64,000 nt of DNA from Emergencia sp. 1XD21-10. Its GTDB lineage: Bacteria > Bacillota > Clostridia > Peptostreptococcales > Anaerovoracaceae. The notes beneath the pieces were generated by a model, which had not been told where the DNA came from, made no database searches, and saw only the letters and a list, made by a program, of their open reading frames with translations. Both the position numbers and the translations under genes were made by a program. This document shows positions 26,840 to 35,808 of this stretch, one piece after another (position 1 is the stretch's first letter; each line of letters begins with the position of its first letter). The stretch lies in NCBI RefSeq assembly GCF_009936045.1, contig NZ_QWEQ01000010.1, positions 1 to 64,000 on the forward strand, read 5' to 3'.

Positions 26840-29185
26840 ATGGAAAGCATCATGAAAATTGTCAAGAGAGACGGCAGAACAGTCAATTTTGATGTAGAGA
26901 AAATAACAGAAGCTATTTTTAAAGCGGCTCAGGTACTGGGTGGTAAGGACAGAGATATGGCAGCATATCTTGCCAGACAGGTGGAACTTTATCTTCTGGA
27001 AATCTGTCACAATGCAACGCCTACTGTAGAGCAGATTCAGGACGCTGTCGAAAAGGTTTTGATTGAAGCAGGGCATGCCAGAACAGCAAAGGAATATATT
27101 CTTTATAGAGCAGAACGTACCAGGGTTCGTGATATGAACACCAAACTGATGCGCGTTTATGAAGATTTGACTTTTAAAGAAGCAAAGGATAATGACGTAA
27201 AGCGTGAGAATGCTAATATCGACGGAAATACCGCGATGGGAACTATGCTCAAATACGGTTCCGAAGGTTCCAAGGAATTCTACAAGATGTACGTCATTGA
27301 TCCGAAATACGTAAAGGCACACGAAAATGGTGATATTCATATTCATGATATGGATTTTTATACGCTCACTATGACATGCTGTCAGATTGACCTTGTAGAG
27401 CTGTTAAAGGACGGTTTTTCCACAGGTCACGGTCATCTGAGAGAGCCAAACAGCATTGAAAGCTATGCGGCTTTGGCATGTATCGCGATTCAGTCGGATC
27501 AGAATGACCAGCACGGCGGTCAGTCTGTGCCAAACTTTGACTATGGCATGGCACCGGGCGTTCGTAAATCTTTCATAAAGCTTTACTACAGAAATTTAGG
27601 AAAGCTCCTTGAGGGAATTTGCGATATAGAGGACGGGGCAGCCAAGACAAAGGCTATTACTGCAACTATCAAAGAAAAGTACGGCGTTGCCCCTTGCATG
27701 GCATGGGACAACAATTATCTGGAACTTGAGGCAGAATCTTTGAAAGAATATGCTTCTTCTGAGGAGATTGTAAAGCTGCAGAAGATGGCGAAGAAATTTA
27801 CAGACAAAGAAATCAGAAGAAAAACCTATCAGGCGATGGAAGCATTGATTCATAACCTGAACACTATGCATTCCAGAGCAGGGGCACAGGTGCCGTTCAG
27901 TTCTTTGAACTACGGGACCGATACTTCTCCGGAGGGACGTCTTGTCATGGAGTGCATCATGAAGGCGACAGAAGCTGGTCTTGGCAACGGTGAAACTCCG
28001 ATTTTCCCGATTCAGATTTTCAAGGTAAAAGAGGGCGTTAGCTATAATCCAGAAGATCCGAACTACGACCTGTTTAAATTGGCGTGCAGGGTATCTGCAA
28101 AGAGACTGTTTCCAAATTTTTCTTTCTTGGATGCTCCGTTTAACCTACAGTACTACAAAGAAGGACGGCCAGAGACTGAATGTGCATATATGGGTTGCAG
28201 AACTCGGGTTATCGGAAATGTGCATGACCCGTCCAGGGAAATCGTATACGGAAGAGGCAATCTTTCTTTCACCTCTATCAACTTGCCGAGACTTGCTATT
28301 AAGGCAAAGGGCGATATAGATATTTTCTTTGACGGTCTTGATCATATGATTGACACTGCCATCGGCCAGCTTAATGAAAGATACAAGATTCAGTGCCTGA
28401 AGAAAGTCAAGAACTTCCCATTCCTCATGGGACAGGGCGTTTGGATTGACTCCAAAGGCTTAAAGCCGGACGATACAGTGGAAGAAGTACTGAAACACGG
28501 CACTTTAACCATAGGCTTTATTGGTCTTGCAGAAGCGTTAAAAGCATTGCTCGGCGTACATCACGGAGAATCTGAGGAAGCTGAGAGGCTGGGGCTTGAA
28601 ATTGTGGCATATATGAGAAAGCGTATGGATGAAGAAGCAAGAAAGACTGGTCTCAACTGGTCTCTGATTGCAACTCCTGCGGAGGGACTTTCCGGCAGAT
28701 TTGTTAGAATTGATAAAGAAAAATACGGTGTGATTCCGGGTGTAACTGATAGAGATTATTATACCAATAGTTTCCATGTACCGGTTTACTATGATATTAA
28801 TGCTTTCGATAAAATCAAAAAGGAAGCACCGTTCCATGCCCTGACCAACGGCGGTCATATTTCTTACATTGAACTGGATGGAGATCCGCTGAAAAATGTG
28901 GATGCCTTTGAAAAGGTTGTAAGATGTATGAAAGAAAGTGGTGTAGGCTATGGTTCTATCAACCATCCAGTAGATAGAGATCCTGTATGCGGCTATACGG
29001 GCATTATTGATAATGAATGCCCGGCATGCGGACGCAGAGAAGGGGATGGCAATCCTGATTTTGAAAGAATCAGAAGAATCACTGGATATCTGGTAGGAAC
29101 CATGGATCACTGGAATGATGCAAAAACCTCCGAGGAAAAGGATCGTGTAAAACATGGAATCGGAGAAGGGTTTGAAAGAATCTAA
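26840..29185 (+). CDS. nrdD: Anaerobic ribonucleoside-triphosphate reductase (class III)
   Basis: Makes deoxynucleotides under anaerobic conditions with a glycyl radical. An N-terminal ATP-cone (IVKRDGRTVNFDVEKI) comes first, then the catalytic barrel. The C-terminal zinc site is formed by VCGYTG and ECPACG, and the glycyl radical loop reads RRITGYLVGTMDHWN. I chose the ATG at 26840 (781 residues), 10 bases after AAGGAG. An upstream GTG at 26813 would overlap the NrdR box. The activase gene nrdG follows after 6 bp. Confidence 0.96.
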   Translation: MESIMKIVKRDGRTVNFDVEKITEAIFKAAQVLGGKDRDMAAYLARQVELYLLEICHNATPTVEQIQDAVEKVLIEAGHARTAKEYILYRAERTRVRDMNTKLMRVYEDLTFKEAKDNDVKRENANIDGNTAMGTMLKYGSEGSKEFYKMYVIDPKYVKAHENGDIHIHDMDFYTLTMTCCQIDLVELLKDGFSTGHGHLREPNSIESYAALACIAIQSDQNDQHGGQSVPNFDYGMAPGVRKSFIKLYYRNLGKLLEGICDIEDGAAKTKAITATIKEKYGVAPCMAWDNNYLELEAESLKEYASSEEIVKLQKMAKKFTDKEIRRKTYQAMEALIHNLNTMHSRAGAQVPFSSLNYGTDTSPEGRLVMECIMKATEAGLGNGETPIFPIQIFKVKEGVSYNPEDPNYDLFKLACRVSAKRLFPNFSFLDAPFNLQYYKEGRPETECAYMGCRTRVIGNVHDPSREIVYGRGNLSFTSINLPRLAIKAKGDIDIFFDGLDHMIDTAIGQLNERYKIQCLKKVKNFPFLMGQGVWIDSKGLKPDDTVEEVLKHGTLTIGFIGLAEALKALLGVHHGESEEAERLGLEIVAYMRKRMDEEARKTGLNWSLIATPAEGLSGRFVRIDKEKYGVIPGVTDRDYYTNSFHVPVYYDINAFDKIKKEAPFHALTNGGHISYIELDGDPLKNVDAFEKVVRCMKESGVGYGSINHPVDRDPVCGYTGIIDNECPACGRREGDGNPDFERIRRITGYLVGTMDHWNDAKTSEEKDRVKHGIGEGFERI

Positions 29186-29191
29186 TAAGCT

Positions 29192-29716
29192 ATGGAACAT
29201 AACAATGAACAAACTCTGCGCATTGCAGGGGTCGTAAAAGAATCAATTGTTGACGGACCGGGTATCCGGTTCGTCGTTTTCAGTCAGGGCTGTCCACATC
29301 ACTGTCCAGGCTGTCACAATGCAGTTACCCATGACTTTGAGGGCGGCTACGACTGCAGCATAGAGCGAATCTTAGCAGAAATCGATGCCAATCCTCTTTT
29401 GGACGGCGTGACTTTCAGTGGAGGAGAGCCTGTTTGTCAGCCGGAAGGATTTCTCATACTTGCCAGGGAAATTAAAAAGAGAAACCTTTCCATTATCATG
29501 TATTCCGGCTATACTTTTGAGGAGCTCCTTGAAATGGCAAAGGCACACTTGCCGCTTTCAGAACTCCTTGCTGCAGTGGACATCCTTATTGATGGAAAGT
29601 ATGAGGAAAGCCTGCGAGACTTGACACTACTGTTTCGAGGCAGCAGAAATCAGCGGGTTATTGATCTTACAGCTTCATTATTTGCAGGCAGGGCAGTAAT
29701 CTTGGAAAATTTCTAA
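29192..29716 (+). CDS. nrdG: Anaerobic ribonucleotide reductase activating protein
   Basis: Radical-SAM activase that installs the glycyl radical on NrdD. The 174 residues begin with DGPGIRFVVFSQGC. The 4Fe-4S motif is CPHHCPGC (CxxxCxxC). SGGEPVCQPE is the usual SAM-binding GGE block. Cotranscribed with nrdD. Confidence 0.96.
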   Translation: MEHNNEQTLRIAGVVKESIVDGPGIRFVVFSQGCPHHCPGCHNAVTHDFEGGYDCSIERILAEIDANPLLDGVTFSGGEPVCQPEGFLILAREIKKRNLSIIMYSGYTFEELLEMAKAHLPLSELLAAVDILIDGKYEESLRDLTLLFRGSRNQRVIDLTASLFAGRAVILENF

Positions 29717-29735
29717 GGTATTTGTGAAAAAATAC

Positions 29736-29765
29736 TTGTAATTACTATAGAAACTGTGATATAAT
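29736..29765 (+). promoter_or_regulatory. Promoter of rpmB
   Basis: TTGTAA (29736-29741), 18 bp, TATAAT (29760-29765). Confidence 0.7.
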
Positions 29766-29842
29766 ATCGCTTGTTCGATGTGAACAGATTTAAAATGAAG
29801 AAATGCAAGACATGCTTAACATATTATAAGGAGGTGCGGTAG

Positions 29843-30034
29843 ATGTCAAGAAAATGCGAAATTTGCGGAAAAGGTCAGGTTTCTGGAAACGCTGTTTCCC
29901 ATTCCAACAGACACACTAGAAGAAAGTGGAATGCAAACATTCAGACTGTAAGAATCAATGACAATGGTACAGTAAGAAGAGCCAATGTATGTACAAGATG
30001 CATCAGATCAAACAAGATTAACCGTGCCATCTAA
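29843..30034 (+). CDS. rpmB: 50S ribosomal protein L28
   Basis: 63 residues, zinc-ribbon form with CEICGK near the start and CTRCIR near the end. SNRHTRRKWNANIQTV is typical of L28. A strong AAGGAGG ribosome site lies 12 bases upstream. It is a single-gene transcript with its own promoter and terminator. Confidence 0.97.
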   Translation: MSRKCEICGKGQVSGNAVSHSNRHTRRKWNANIQTVRINDNGTVRRANVCTRCIRSNKINRAI

Positions 30035-30046
30035 TGAGGCGATGAG

Positions 30047-30076
30047 AAACCCACTGAATTCAGTGGGTTTTTTGTT
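30047..30076 (+). terminator. Terminator of rpmB
   Basis: AAACCCACTGAA and TTCAGTGGGTTT form a stem with almost no loop (a perfect palindrome around GAATTC), followed by TTTG. Confidence 0.85.
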
Positions 30077-30080
30077 TATG

Positions 30081-30389
30081 ACCTAACCCAATTTGCAACG
30101 CAAATTGATGGTAGGTCAAACGCGAGGCTTCTCTGTAAAGACGAGCCAAAGGCGAAGGCTGAGCAGCAAGAAGCTACGGCGATACCTAACCCAATTTGCA
30201 ACGCAAATTGATGGTAGGTCAACTGAAGAATTGCATACCAGCTAAAGCTGGGCAATTCCTGTATAGCACCTTCCAACAATTCGTGTATCGAATTGGGATA
30301 GGTGCGTAAACGCGAGGCTTCTCTGTAAAGACGAGCCGAAGGCGAAGGCTGAGCAGCAAGAAGCTACGGCGATATCTAACCCAATTTGC
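30081..30389. repeat. Compound intergenic repeat (two interleaved direct repeats with hairpins)
   Basis: Unit A (39 bp, begins ACCTAACCCAATTTGC) occurs identically at 30081-30119 and 30184-30222 and folds on itself. Unit B (82 bp, begins AAACGCGAGGCTTCTC) occurs at 30118-30199 and 30308-30389 with two mismatches. Between them lie two more inverted repeats: GAATTGC/GCAATTC around CCAGC/GCTGG (about 30228-30257), and GCACC...GGTGC (about 30267-30305). No gene was recognised in this 360-bp gap. Confidence 0.8.
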
Positions 30390-30397
30390 GACTTGTA

Positions 30398-30589
30398 TCA
30401 TTTTCTTAGAAGACTGATACCACAGATAACAAGAACCGCACCGAGGAGCAGAATCCAGGCTTTTGGCGGAAGAAAAAAGGCGAAGACTGTGATTACGCCA
30501 AATACAATCAGAATAAATCCAATATCCCTAGCTTCTTTATAATGGCAGAAAGCCTTTCTTTTTTTATTGCAGTTATGATAATTTCCCAT
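30398..30589 (-). CDS. Small membrane protein, unknown function
   Basis: 63 residues. A basic, Cys/His-containing N-terminus (MGNYHNCNKKRKAFCHYKE) precedes two hydrophobic segments (about 24-42 and 46-61). I chose the ATG at 30589 because AGGTGA lies 5 bases upstream. The GTG at 30598 overlaps that ribosome site. Family not recognised. It lies back to back with the repeat region. Confidence 0.6.
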   Translation of the reverse strand: MGNYHNCNKKRKAFCHYKEARDIGFILIVFGVITVFAFFLPPKAWILLLGAVLVICGISLLRK

Positions 30590-30758
30590 AAAATTCACCT
30601 GACTTTATTTTATGCGAAAGAGAGGAAACTGGTGACAGATTTTTTATGCATTTACACAGAGACGGCAGGAAACTGCAGCAAGAGTTGAATGGCGATTGAC
30701 TTTGTGTTATGCTTTAGCAAGGAGAAATCGATATATCGGAATTTGAGGTGTGTGAATA

Positions 30759-31121
30759 ATGAAGTTAAAGAATATATTGATTGTTGTCAAGGATATTGAA
30801 AAATCGAAACAGTTTTATCATGACCTATTCGGTCTTGACATGGTGCTCGATAATGATGGCAATATGATTTTAACTGAAGGTCTTGTGCTCCAAGATGAAA
30901 AAATTTGGGAAACATTTTTGGGAAAAGATATTATTTCGAAAAGCAATTCTTGTGAATTGTATTTTGAGGAACAAAATATAGAAGCATTTGTTGAAAAATT
31001 GGAAAAACTATACCCAGAGGTTCAATATGTTAATCGACTTATGACGCATAGCTGGGGACAAAAGGTGATTCGTTTTTATGATTTGGACGGTAATTTGATT
31101 GAGGTAGGGACACCAATGTAA
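30759..31121 (+). CDS. VOC family (glyoxalase/bleomycin-resistance fold) protein
   Basis: 120 residues made of the paired beta-alpha-beta-beta-beta modules of VOC proteins: KLKNILIVVKDIEKSKQFYH at the start and VIRFYDLDGNLIEVGTPM at the end, with a Glu metal ligand near the C-terminus. It could be a dioxygenase-like enzyme or a binding protein. Substrate unknown. No clear ribosome site; a -10-like region was not assigned. Confidence 0.8.
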   Translation: MKLKNILIVVKDIEKSKQFYHDLFGLDMVLDNDGNMILTEGLVLQDEKIWETFLGKDIISKSNSCELYFEEQNIEAFVEKLEKLYPEVQYVNRLMTHSWGQKVIRFYDLDGNLIEVGTPM

Positions 31122-31250
31122 TGCGATAAATTCCAGTTTTCCGGGAAGGTACAATCCGAAAGCCATGCTGGCGACAGAAAATACTTGCGATAGTTTCTTT
31201 GGGAGGGTAAACTATACATAACATGCAAATATGCAGGAAAGGAAAGTAAC

Positions 31251-31805
31251 ATGGGCATTATTAGAAATATTTTAGCTGCAAGAAGGATGATCAAAGAAGC
31301 AGAAGCTGAAGCAAAGAAATACAAAGAGATGACAGAAGAAGAATTTTATGCTTTAGATGACGATATGTTCTATGAAGGTGTGCAAGCAATCATTTATGCG
31401 GAAACTATTTGTTTAGAACCGGAGGAATGTTTAGAATCCATCGGAGGCGCATTACGTACTTTCTATATTCTGGATTATTTCGATATGGAAATGCAGAACG
31501 GGGGATTGTGCCAGTTTTTTGTGAATTCCAGTCGGGCAGTTGCACCTTATGTTGGAGAAGCTTTAAAGGAAATCGGTGCAGACGAATATTATAACTTGTA
31601 CCATTCTTTTTGCGAAGAAAACCAAATAGATCTTACAGAATTAGATTCCTATTCTATTGAGAGATTGGAAGATTATGCAGAGCAGTTGCAACGTCAGCCT
31701 TTTGACGAATTTGATGACGCATACTATGCATTATATGAAAAAGAGCCATTATGTAACAAAATGGCAGAGTATATGAAAAAACAGGAAATAGGTAGAGAAA
31801 TTTAA
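31251..31805 (+). CDS. DUF4375 domain protein
   Basis: 184 residues. The middle part, YFDMEMQNGGLCQFFVNSS followed by APYVGEALKEIGADEYY, matches the DUF4375 (DMP19-like) family, often found as an accessory or immunity-like protein of unknown role. The protein is acidic and soluble. GGAAAGG ribosome site. Twelve bases separate it from the next gene. Confidence 0.75.
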   Translation: MGIIRNILAARRMIKEAEAEAKKYKEMTEEEFYALDDDMFYEGVQAIIYAETICLEPEECLESIGGALRTFYILDYFDMEMQNGGLCQFFVNSSRAVAPYVGEALKEIGADEYYNLYHSFCEENQIDLTELDSYSIERLEDYAEQLQRQPFDEFDDAYYALYEKEPLCNKMAEYMKKQEIGREI

Positions 31806-31817
31806 AGAGGTGCTCCA

Positions 31818-32234
31818 TTGACTATATTAAAAGAAACAGAATTAGGTGATATTTCCCTTTCTAATATCATGTTTGCTCAGGTGATATCGGAATGTTTTAA
31901 AAGTGAAATTTGTTCGGGTCGTGTTTTTCCTGCAACCAAAAAAGGACGACAGATTGGTAATGACCAGAAATACAGTATTAGCGAATTTGCGGGTCATATC
32001 GAGACTGAGAAAAGTTTTGACGGAGAAAGTGTGGATTTGGCGTTTTCGGTGATTGTTAAATTTGGAACCAGTATTCGCAGTCTGACCGATGCGCTGGGTG
32101 ATGATATTGCAAATCAGCTTGAGAAGAAACTGGGGCAGAAGCCGAGACAGATTGTCATTCGTATTACTGGCGTAAAATCCAGACAAATTGCAAGAAGAAA
32201 TTTAGAGGTAATTAAACGATATGCAGCTCACTGA
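31818..32234 (+). CDS. Divergent Asp23/Gls24-like protein
   Basis: 138 residues. The second half (LAFSVIVKFGTSIRSLTDAL, then ITGVKSRQI) resembles the Asp23/Gls24 envelope-stress family, whose members often sit upstream of recG in Firmicutes. It starts at TTG (31818) with AGAGGTG 5 bases upstream. Its 3' end overlaps recG by 14 bases. The usual DAK-type kinase gene between asp23 and recG is absent. The assignment is tentative. Confidence 0.5.
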   Translation: MTILKETELGDISLSNIMFAQVISECFKSEICSGRVFPATKKGRQIGNDQKYSISEFAGHIETEKSFDGESVDLAFSVIVKFGTSIRSLTDALGDDIANQLEKKLGQKPRQIVIRITGVKSRQIARRNLEVIKRYAAH

Positions 32235-34263
32235 TAAAATAGATACTTTAAAAGGCATCGGTCCCAAAAAAGCGCAGAGCTTTGTCAAGGCAGGCATTCA
32301 AAACTTAGAAGATTTGCTATGCTTTTTTCCAAGAAAATACGAGGATAGAAGAGAAGTGATTCCGATGGAATCTTTGCAGACAGGCAAAGATGCGCTGGTC
32401 TGCGGCAAAATTCTTTCAAGACGCTATTCAGGAAATCCATACAAAAAAAATACGCCGTTGACCTTGCTGGTTGCCGATGAAACTGGCACTGTTGAAGTAG
32501 TCTTTTTTAATGGCAGATATATTGCGAATCTTTTCAATATCAATCAGGAATATACCTTTTACGGCAGGGTGACTGCTAATTATGACAGAATGCAGATGGT
32601 ACACCCGGAATTCCACAAGAAAGGAGATCCTTCAGATGTTCGAGGGATTATTCCGGTCTATCCAATAATTTCCGGCATTTCTCAGAATGAGATCCGAAAA
32701 CTGCAGAAGCAGATTTCGGTGCTTTACGAGAATATGACAGAATGGCTGCCAGAAGAAATTATTCAGGAAAACAGACTGGCAAGCGAAGCCTTTGCTCTGG
32801 AAAATATTCACTTTCCAAAGGATGCAAAACGTATGCTGCAAGGGAAGTTCAGACTAATTTTTGATGAACTTTTGACGCTGGAAACAGGTCTTTTCTATAT
32901 TAAAAATGAAACTCGAAAGGACACCGGCGGTATCGTTATCGACGGCGGGAAGGCTGAGCCGTTTATCGAAAACCTGCCTTTTACGCTTACGGAGGGGCAG
33001 AAATCCGTTTGGGAAGATATGAAGAAAGATTTAGTTTCCGAGAAAGTAATGAACCGGCTGATACAGGGCGATGTAGGAAGCGGAAAAACCGTGGTGGCGG
33101 AGATGGTAATGTTTGCAGCAGCAAAATGCGGATTCCAAAGCGTTATGATGGCGCCGACGGAACTCCTTGCTAAGCAGCATTTACAGTCTCTGACGAAGGA
33201 TTTTGCGCCTTACGGTATAGAAACAGGTCTTTTATGCAGTTCTATGAAAGCGGCAGAAAAGCGGTTGACGCTGGAAAAACTTTGCAGAGGAGAGATTCAG
33301 GTACTGGTTGGTACCCATGCGGTGATTCAGCCTGACGTAAAATTTAAAAATTTGGGCATGGTAATAACAGATGAGCAGCATAGATTTGGTGTTAATCAGA
33401 GAAGTTTACTGTCAAAAAAAGGGGAAAATCCTAATATTCTTGTCATGACAGCGACGCCGATTCCCAGAACTCTTGCGGTGATTCTTTATGGAGATTTGGA
33501 CATTTCTCAGATTAGAACTATGCCGAAAGGACGAAAAGCCATCAAGACCACTCTGTTTCATGGCGATGAACGAGGCAGAGTCTACGGCTTTGTGAAAAAG
33601 CAGCTGGCAGCCGGCAAACAGGCTTATGTGGTGGCGCCTCTAATTGAAGAATCAGAGAAGGTGGACGCAAAATCTGCCGAGGAACTTCACACGGAACTTT
33701 CTGCCAAATTGAAGGGCTTTCAGGTGGCGCTTGTGCATGGCGCTATGAAACAGGAAGAAAAAGATTTCATTATGCAGGAATTTGCAAAGGGATATATTGA
33801 TGTGCTGGTTTCTACAGTTGTTATCGAAGTCGGTATCAATGTGCCCAATGCTACGGTTATGGTCATCGAAAATGCAGAGCGTTTTGGACTTGCTCAGCTG
33901 CACCAGCTAAGGGGCAGAGTCGGCAGAGGTGACGATCAGTCTTATTGCTTCCTTATAAGCGGCTCTGACAGCGAAGTAGCAAAAGAGAGAAATCAGATTA
34001 TGTGCAGCACGACTGACGGTTTTGAAATTGCAGAAGCGGATTTGCGGCTTAGAGGTCCGGGCGAGCTCTTTGGAACCAGACAACACGGACTTCCGGAAAT
34101 GCACTTAAGCGACCTTGTGCGTCATGCAGATGTCTTGGAAAAAGCGAAAGACGCTGCGAAGAAAATCATTGACAGCGATCCGAATCTTGAGGCGGGCGAA
34201 CTGCAAAAGCTGAAACAGCGCATACAGAAAATGTTCGGCGAGGACATAAAACTGGAACTGTAA
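32221..34263 (+). CDS. recG: ATP-dependent DNA helicase RecG
   Basis: Branch-migrating helicase for stalled forks, 680 residues. N-terminal wedge/OB domain (about 1-180), then helicase motifs: Walker A GDVGSGKT, MMAPTELLAKQH, the DEQH box TDEQHRFG, TATPIPRTLAVI, and QLRGRVGRG near the end. The start overlaps the upstream gene, suggesting coupling. Complements the RuvAB system found at 3-5 kb. Confidence 0.97.
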   Translation: MQLTDKIDTLKGIGPKKAQSFVKAGIQNLEDLLCFFPRKYEDRREVIPMESLQTGKDALVCGKILSRRYSGNPYKKNTPLTLLVADETGTVEVVFFNGRYIANLFNINQEYTFYGRVTANYDRMQMVHPEFHKKGDPSDVRGIIPVYPIISGISQNEIRKLQKQISVLYENMTEWLPEEIIQENRLASEAFALENIHFPKDAKRMLQGKFRLIFDELLTLETGLFYIKNETRKDTGGIVIDGGKAEPFIENLPFTLTEGQKSVWEDMKKDLVSEKVMNRLIQGDVGSGKTVVAEMVMFAAAKCGFQSVMMAPTELLAKQHLQSLTKDFAPYGIETGLLCSSMKAAEKRLTLEKLCRGEIQVLVGTHAVIQPDVKFKNLGMVITDEQHRFGVNQRSLLSKKGENPNILVMTATPIPRTLAVILYGDLDISQIRTMPKGRKAIKTTLFHGDERGRVYGFVKKQLAAGKQAYVVAPLIEESEKVDAKSAEELHTELSAKLKGFQVALVHGAMKQEEKDFIMQEFAKGYIDVLVSTVVIEVGINVPNATVMVIENAERFGLAQLHQLRGRVGRGDDQSYCFLISGSDSEVAKERNQIMCSTTDGFEIAEADLRLRGPGELFGTRQHGLPEMHLSDLVRHADVLEKAKDAAKKIIDSDPNLEAGELQKLKQRIQKMFGEDIKLEL

Positions 34264-34336
34264 TTTATCCAAAAATTACAAGACATATAAATCTCCTGAC
34301 GGGTTAAATTAATAACGTAAACAGGAGGTGAAAGAT

Positions 34337-34540
34337 ATGAATTTACAGCAGAAAACAAACAGTGCCAACGTAAAACCGGCATTAAACAACCTGAAAACTG
34401 AGGTTGCAAACGAACTGGGTCTGTCCAACTACGAACAGGCTGACAAGGGTAACATGACTGCAAGACAGAATGGTTATGTAGGTGGCTATATGACTAAGAA
34501 GCTTGTAGAAATGGCTGAACAGCAGTTAGCTGGAAAATAA
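34337..34540 (+). CDS. Alpha/beta-type small acid-soluble spore protein
   Basis: 67 residues. The SASP core is clear: LKTEVANELGLSNYEQ with the germination-protease cleavage site after TE, then DKGNMTARQNGYVGGYMT and KLVEMAEQQL. These proteins coat DNA in the dormant spore. I chose the ATG at 34337, 9 bases after AGGAGG. Expression should depend on sigma-G, but I could not identify a convincing sigma-G promoter. It indicates that the organism forms endospores. Confidence 0.95.
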   Translation: MNLQQKTNSANVKPALNNLKTEVANELGLSNYEQADKGNMTARQNGYVGGYMTKKLVEMAEQQLAGK

Positions 34541-34565
34541 CGATTACGTTGTAACTCACACTGGA

Positions 34566-34606
34566 GAAGGGGCTATCTCAATTATTTTGAGATGGTCCTT
34601 TTTCGT
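34566..34606 (+). terminator. Terminator of the SASP gene
   Basis: AGGGGCTATCTCAA pairs imperfectly with TTGAGATGGTCCTT, then TTTTCG. Confidence 0.75.
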
Positions 34607-34634
34607 TGCTTTTTCTTCTAATTGATAGAAACGT

Positions 34635-34663
34635 TTGCCCTGAGCGCGAAGTTGTGATATAAT
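34635..34663 (+). promoter_or_regulatory. Promoter of rsmD-coaD
   Basis: TTGCCC (34635-34640), 17 bp with an extended TGA, TATAAT (34658-34663). Confidence 0.75.
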
Positions 34664-34722
34664 TTCATAGTTAACATGAAAAGTACCATTATGACTGATT
34701 GTAAAATCAGAAAGGATTACAT

Positions 34723-35310
34723 ATGAGAATTATCACCGGTGAATACAGGGGACGCAGACTTGAGTCGCCAATCGGCTACGATGTAAGGCCTACAACCGAT
34801 AAAGTAAAAGAAGCGATTTTTAATCTTTTGATGAATGATATTTGGGACGCTGTGGTCGTGGATCTTTTTGCAGGAACAGGCAATCTGGGGCTTGAGGCGC
34901 TGTCTAGAGGTGCAAAGCGCTGCTATTTTTGCGACAATTCCAGAGAAAGCCTAAATTTGATAAAAGTAAATATTGCAAAGTGCACTGCCCAAGATAAATC
35001 CGTGGTTCTTGCTGGAGACTACAGCAAAGCCCTCGGCAGAATAAAAGAAAAGGTGCAGGTATTTTTAATCGATCCGCCTTACAAAGATGGTCTTTATGAA
35101 AAATGCCTGAATCAGATAGATGAACTTGATTTATTGGACGAAGAAGGTATAATAATAACAGAACACGGTGTTCATGACCCTGTGCCGCAGCAGGCAGGCA
35201 ATCTAATAAAAGTAAAAGAAAAGAAATATGGCAAGATTATGGTAAGTATTTACAGACATGCCGCTTTTGTAGAAGCTGTGCAAGCCAATGACGGGGAGGA
35301 ACAGGCATAA
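34723..35310 (+). CDS. rsmD: 16S rRNA (guanine-966-N2)-methyltransferase
   Basis: 195 residues. N-terminal MRIITGEYRGRRLESP, then VRPTTDKVKEAIFNLL, the SAM site DLFAGTGNLGLEALSRGA and the catalytic LIDPPYKDGLY (DPPY). These are RsmD hallmarks. The stop TAA shares its last A with the coaD start codon, the common rsmD-coaD pairing. Confidence 0.95.
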   Translation: MRIITGEYRGRRLESPIGYDVRPTTDKVKEAIFNLLMNDIWDAVVVDLFAGTGNLGLEALSRGAKRCYFCDNSRESLNLIKVNIAKCTAQDKSVVLAGDYSKALGRIKEKVQVFLIDPPYKDGLYEKCLNQIDELDLLDEEGIIITEHGVHDPVPQQAGNLIKVKEKKYGKIMVSIYRHAAFVEAVQANDGEEQA

Positions 35311-35795
35311 TGACAAAGAAAGCTTTGTATACGGGTTCCTTTGACCCGATGACAAACGGACATCTGGATATCATTACAAGAGCATCCAAGATGTTTGATG
35401 AGCTGGTAGTGGGAGTGATTGTAAATCCTAATAAGAATCCGCTTTTTACAAGAGAAGAGCGAGTTGCTATGATTAAAGAGGTGACCGCACAACTTGATAA
35501 TGTCCGGGTGGATTCATTTGAAGGGCTTCTAGCAGATTATGTCAATAAAAATCAGTTTGATGCAGTGGTTAGAGGTCTTAGAGCAACATCAGACTTCGAG
35601 TATGAGATTCAGATGGCGCAAATGAATGCCTGTCTTTTCGACAAAGGAATTGAATCGATATTTCTGATGACAAGTCCGAGGTATTCTTTTATCAGCTCCA
35701 GCATGATAAAAGAAGTAGTTTCGCTGAATGGATGTGTAGACGGATTGGTTCCGGAAATTATTTTGAAAAGGATAAAAGAAAAATACAGCAAGTAA
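35310..35795 (+). CDS. coaD: Phosphopantetheine adenylyltransferase
   Basis: Fourth step of coenzyme A synthesis: 4'-phosphopantetheine plus ATP to dephospho-CoA. 161 residues. The nucleotidyl-transfer motif is YTGSFDPMTNGHLDI (T/HxGH), then VRGLRATSDFEYE and ISSSMIKEV. One-base overlap with rsmD. Confidence 0.96.
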   Translation: MTKKALYTGSFDPMTNGHLDIITRASKMFDELVVGVIVNPNKNPLFTREERVAMIKEVTAQLDNVRVDSFEGLLADYVNKNQFDAVVRGLRATSDFEYEIQMAQMNACLFDKGIESIFLMTSPRYSFISSSMIKEVVSLNGCVDGLVPEIILKRIKEKYSK

Positions 35796-35808
35796 TTAGG
35801 AGGATTAT

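Noticed and set aside
30081-30389. Possible CRISPR array in the repeat region
   Set aside because: Only two copies of each unit, of different lengths, without regular spacers or cas genes.
34264-34336. Sigma-G promoter for the SASP gene
   Set aside because: A GACATA word is present but no CATACTA-like -10 lies at a proper distance, so no site was called.
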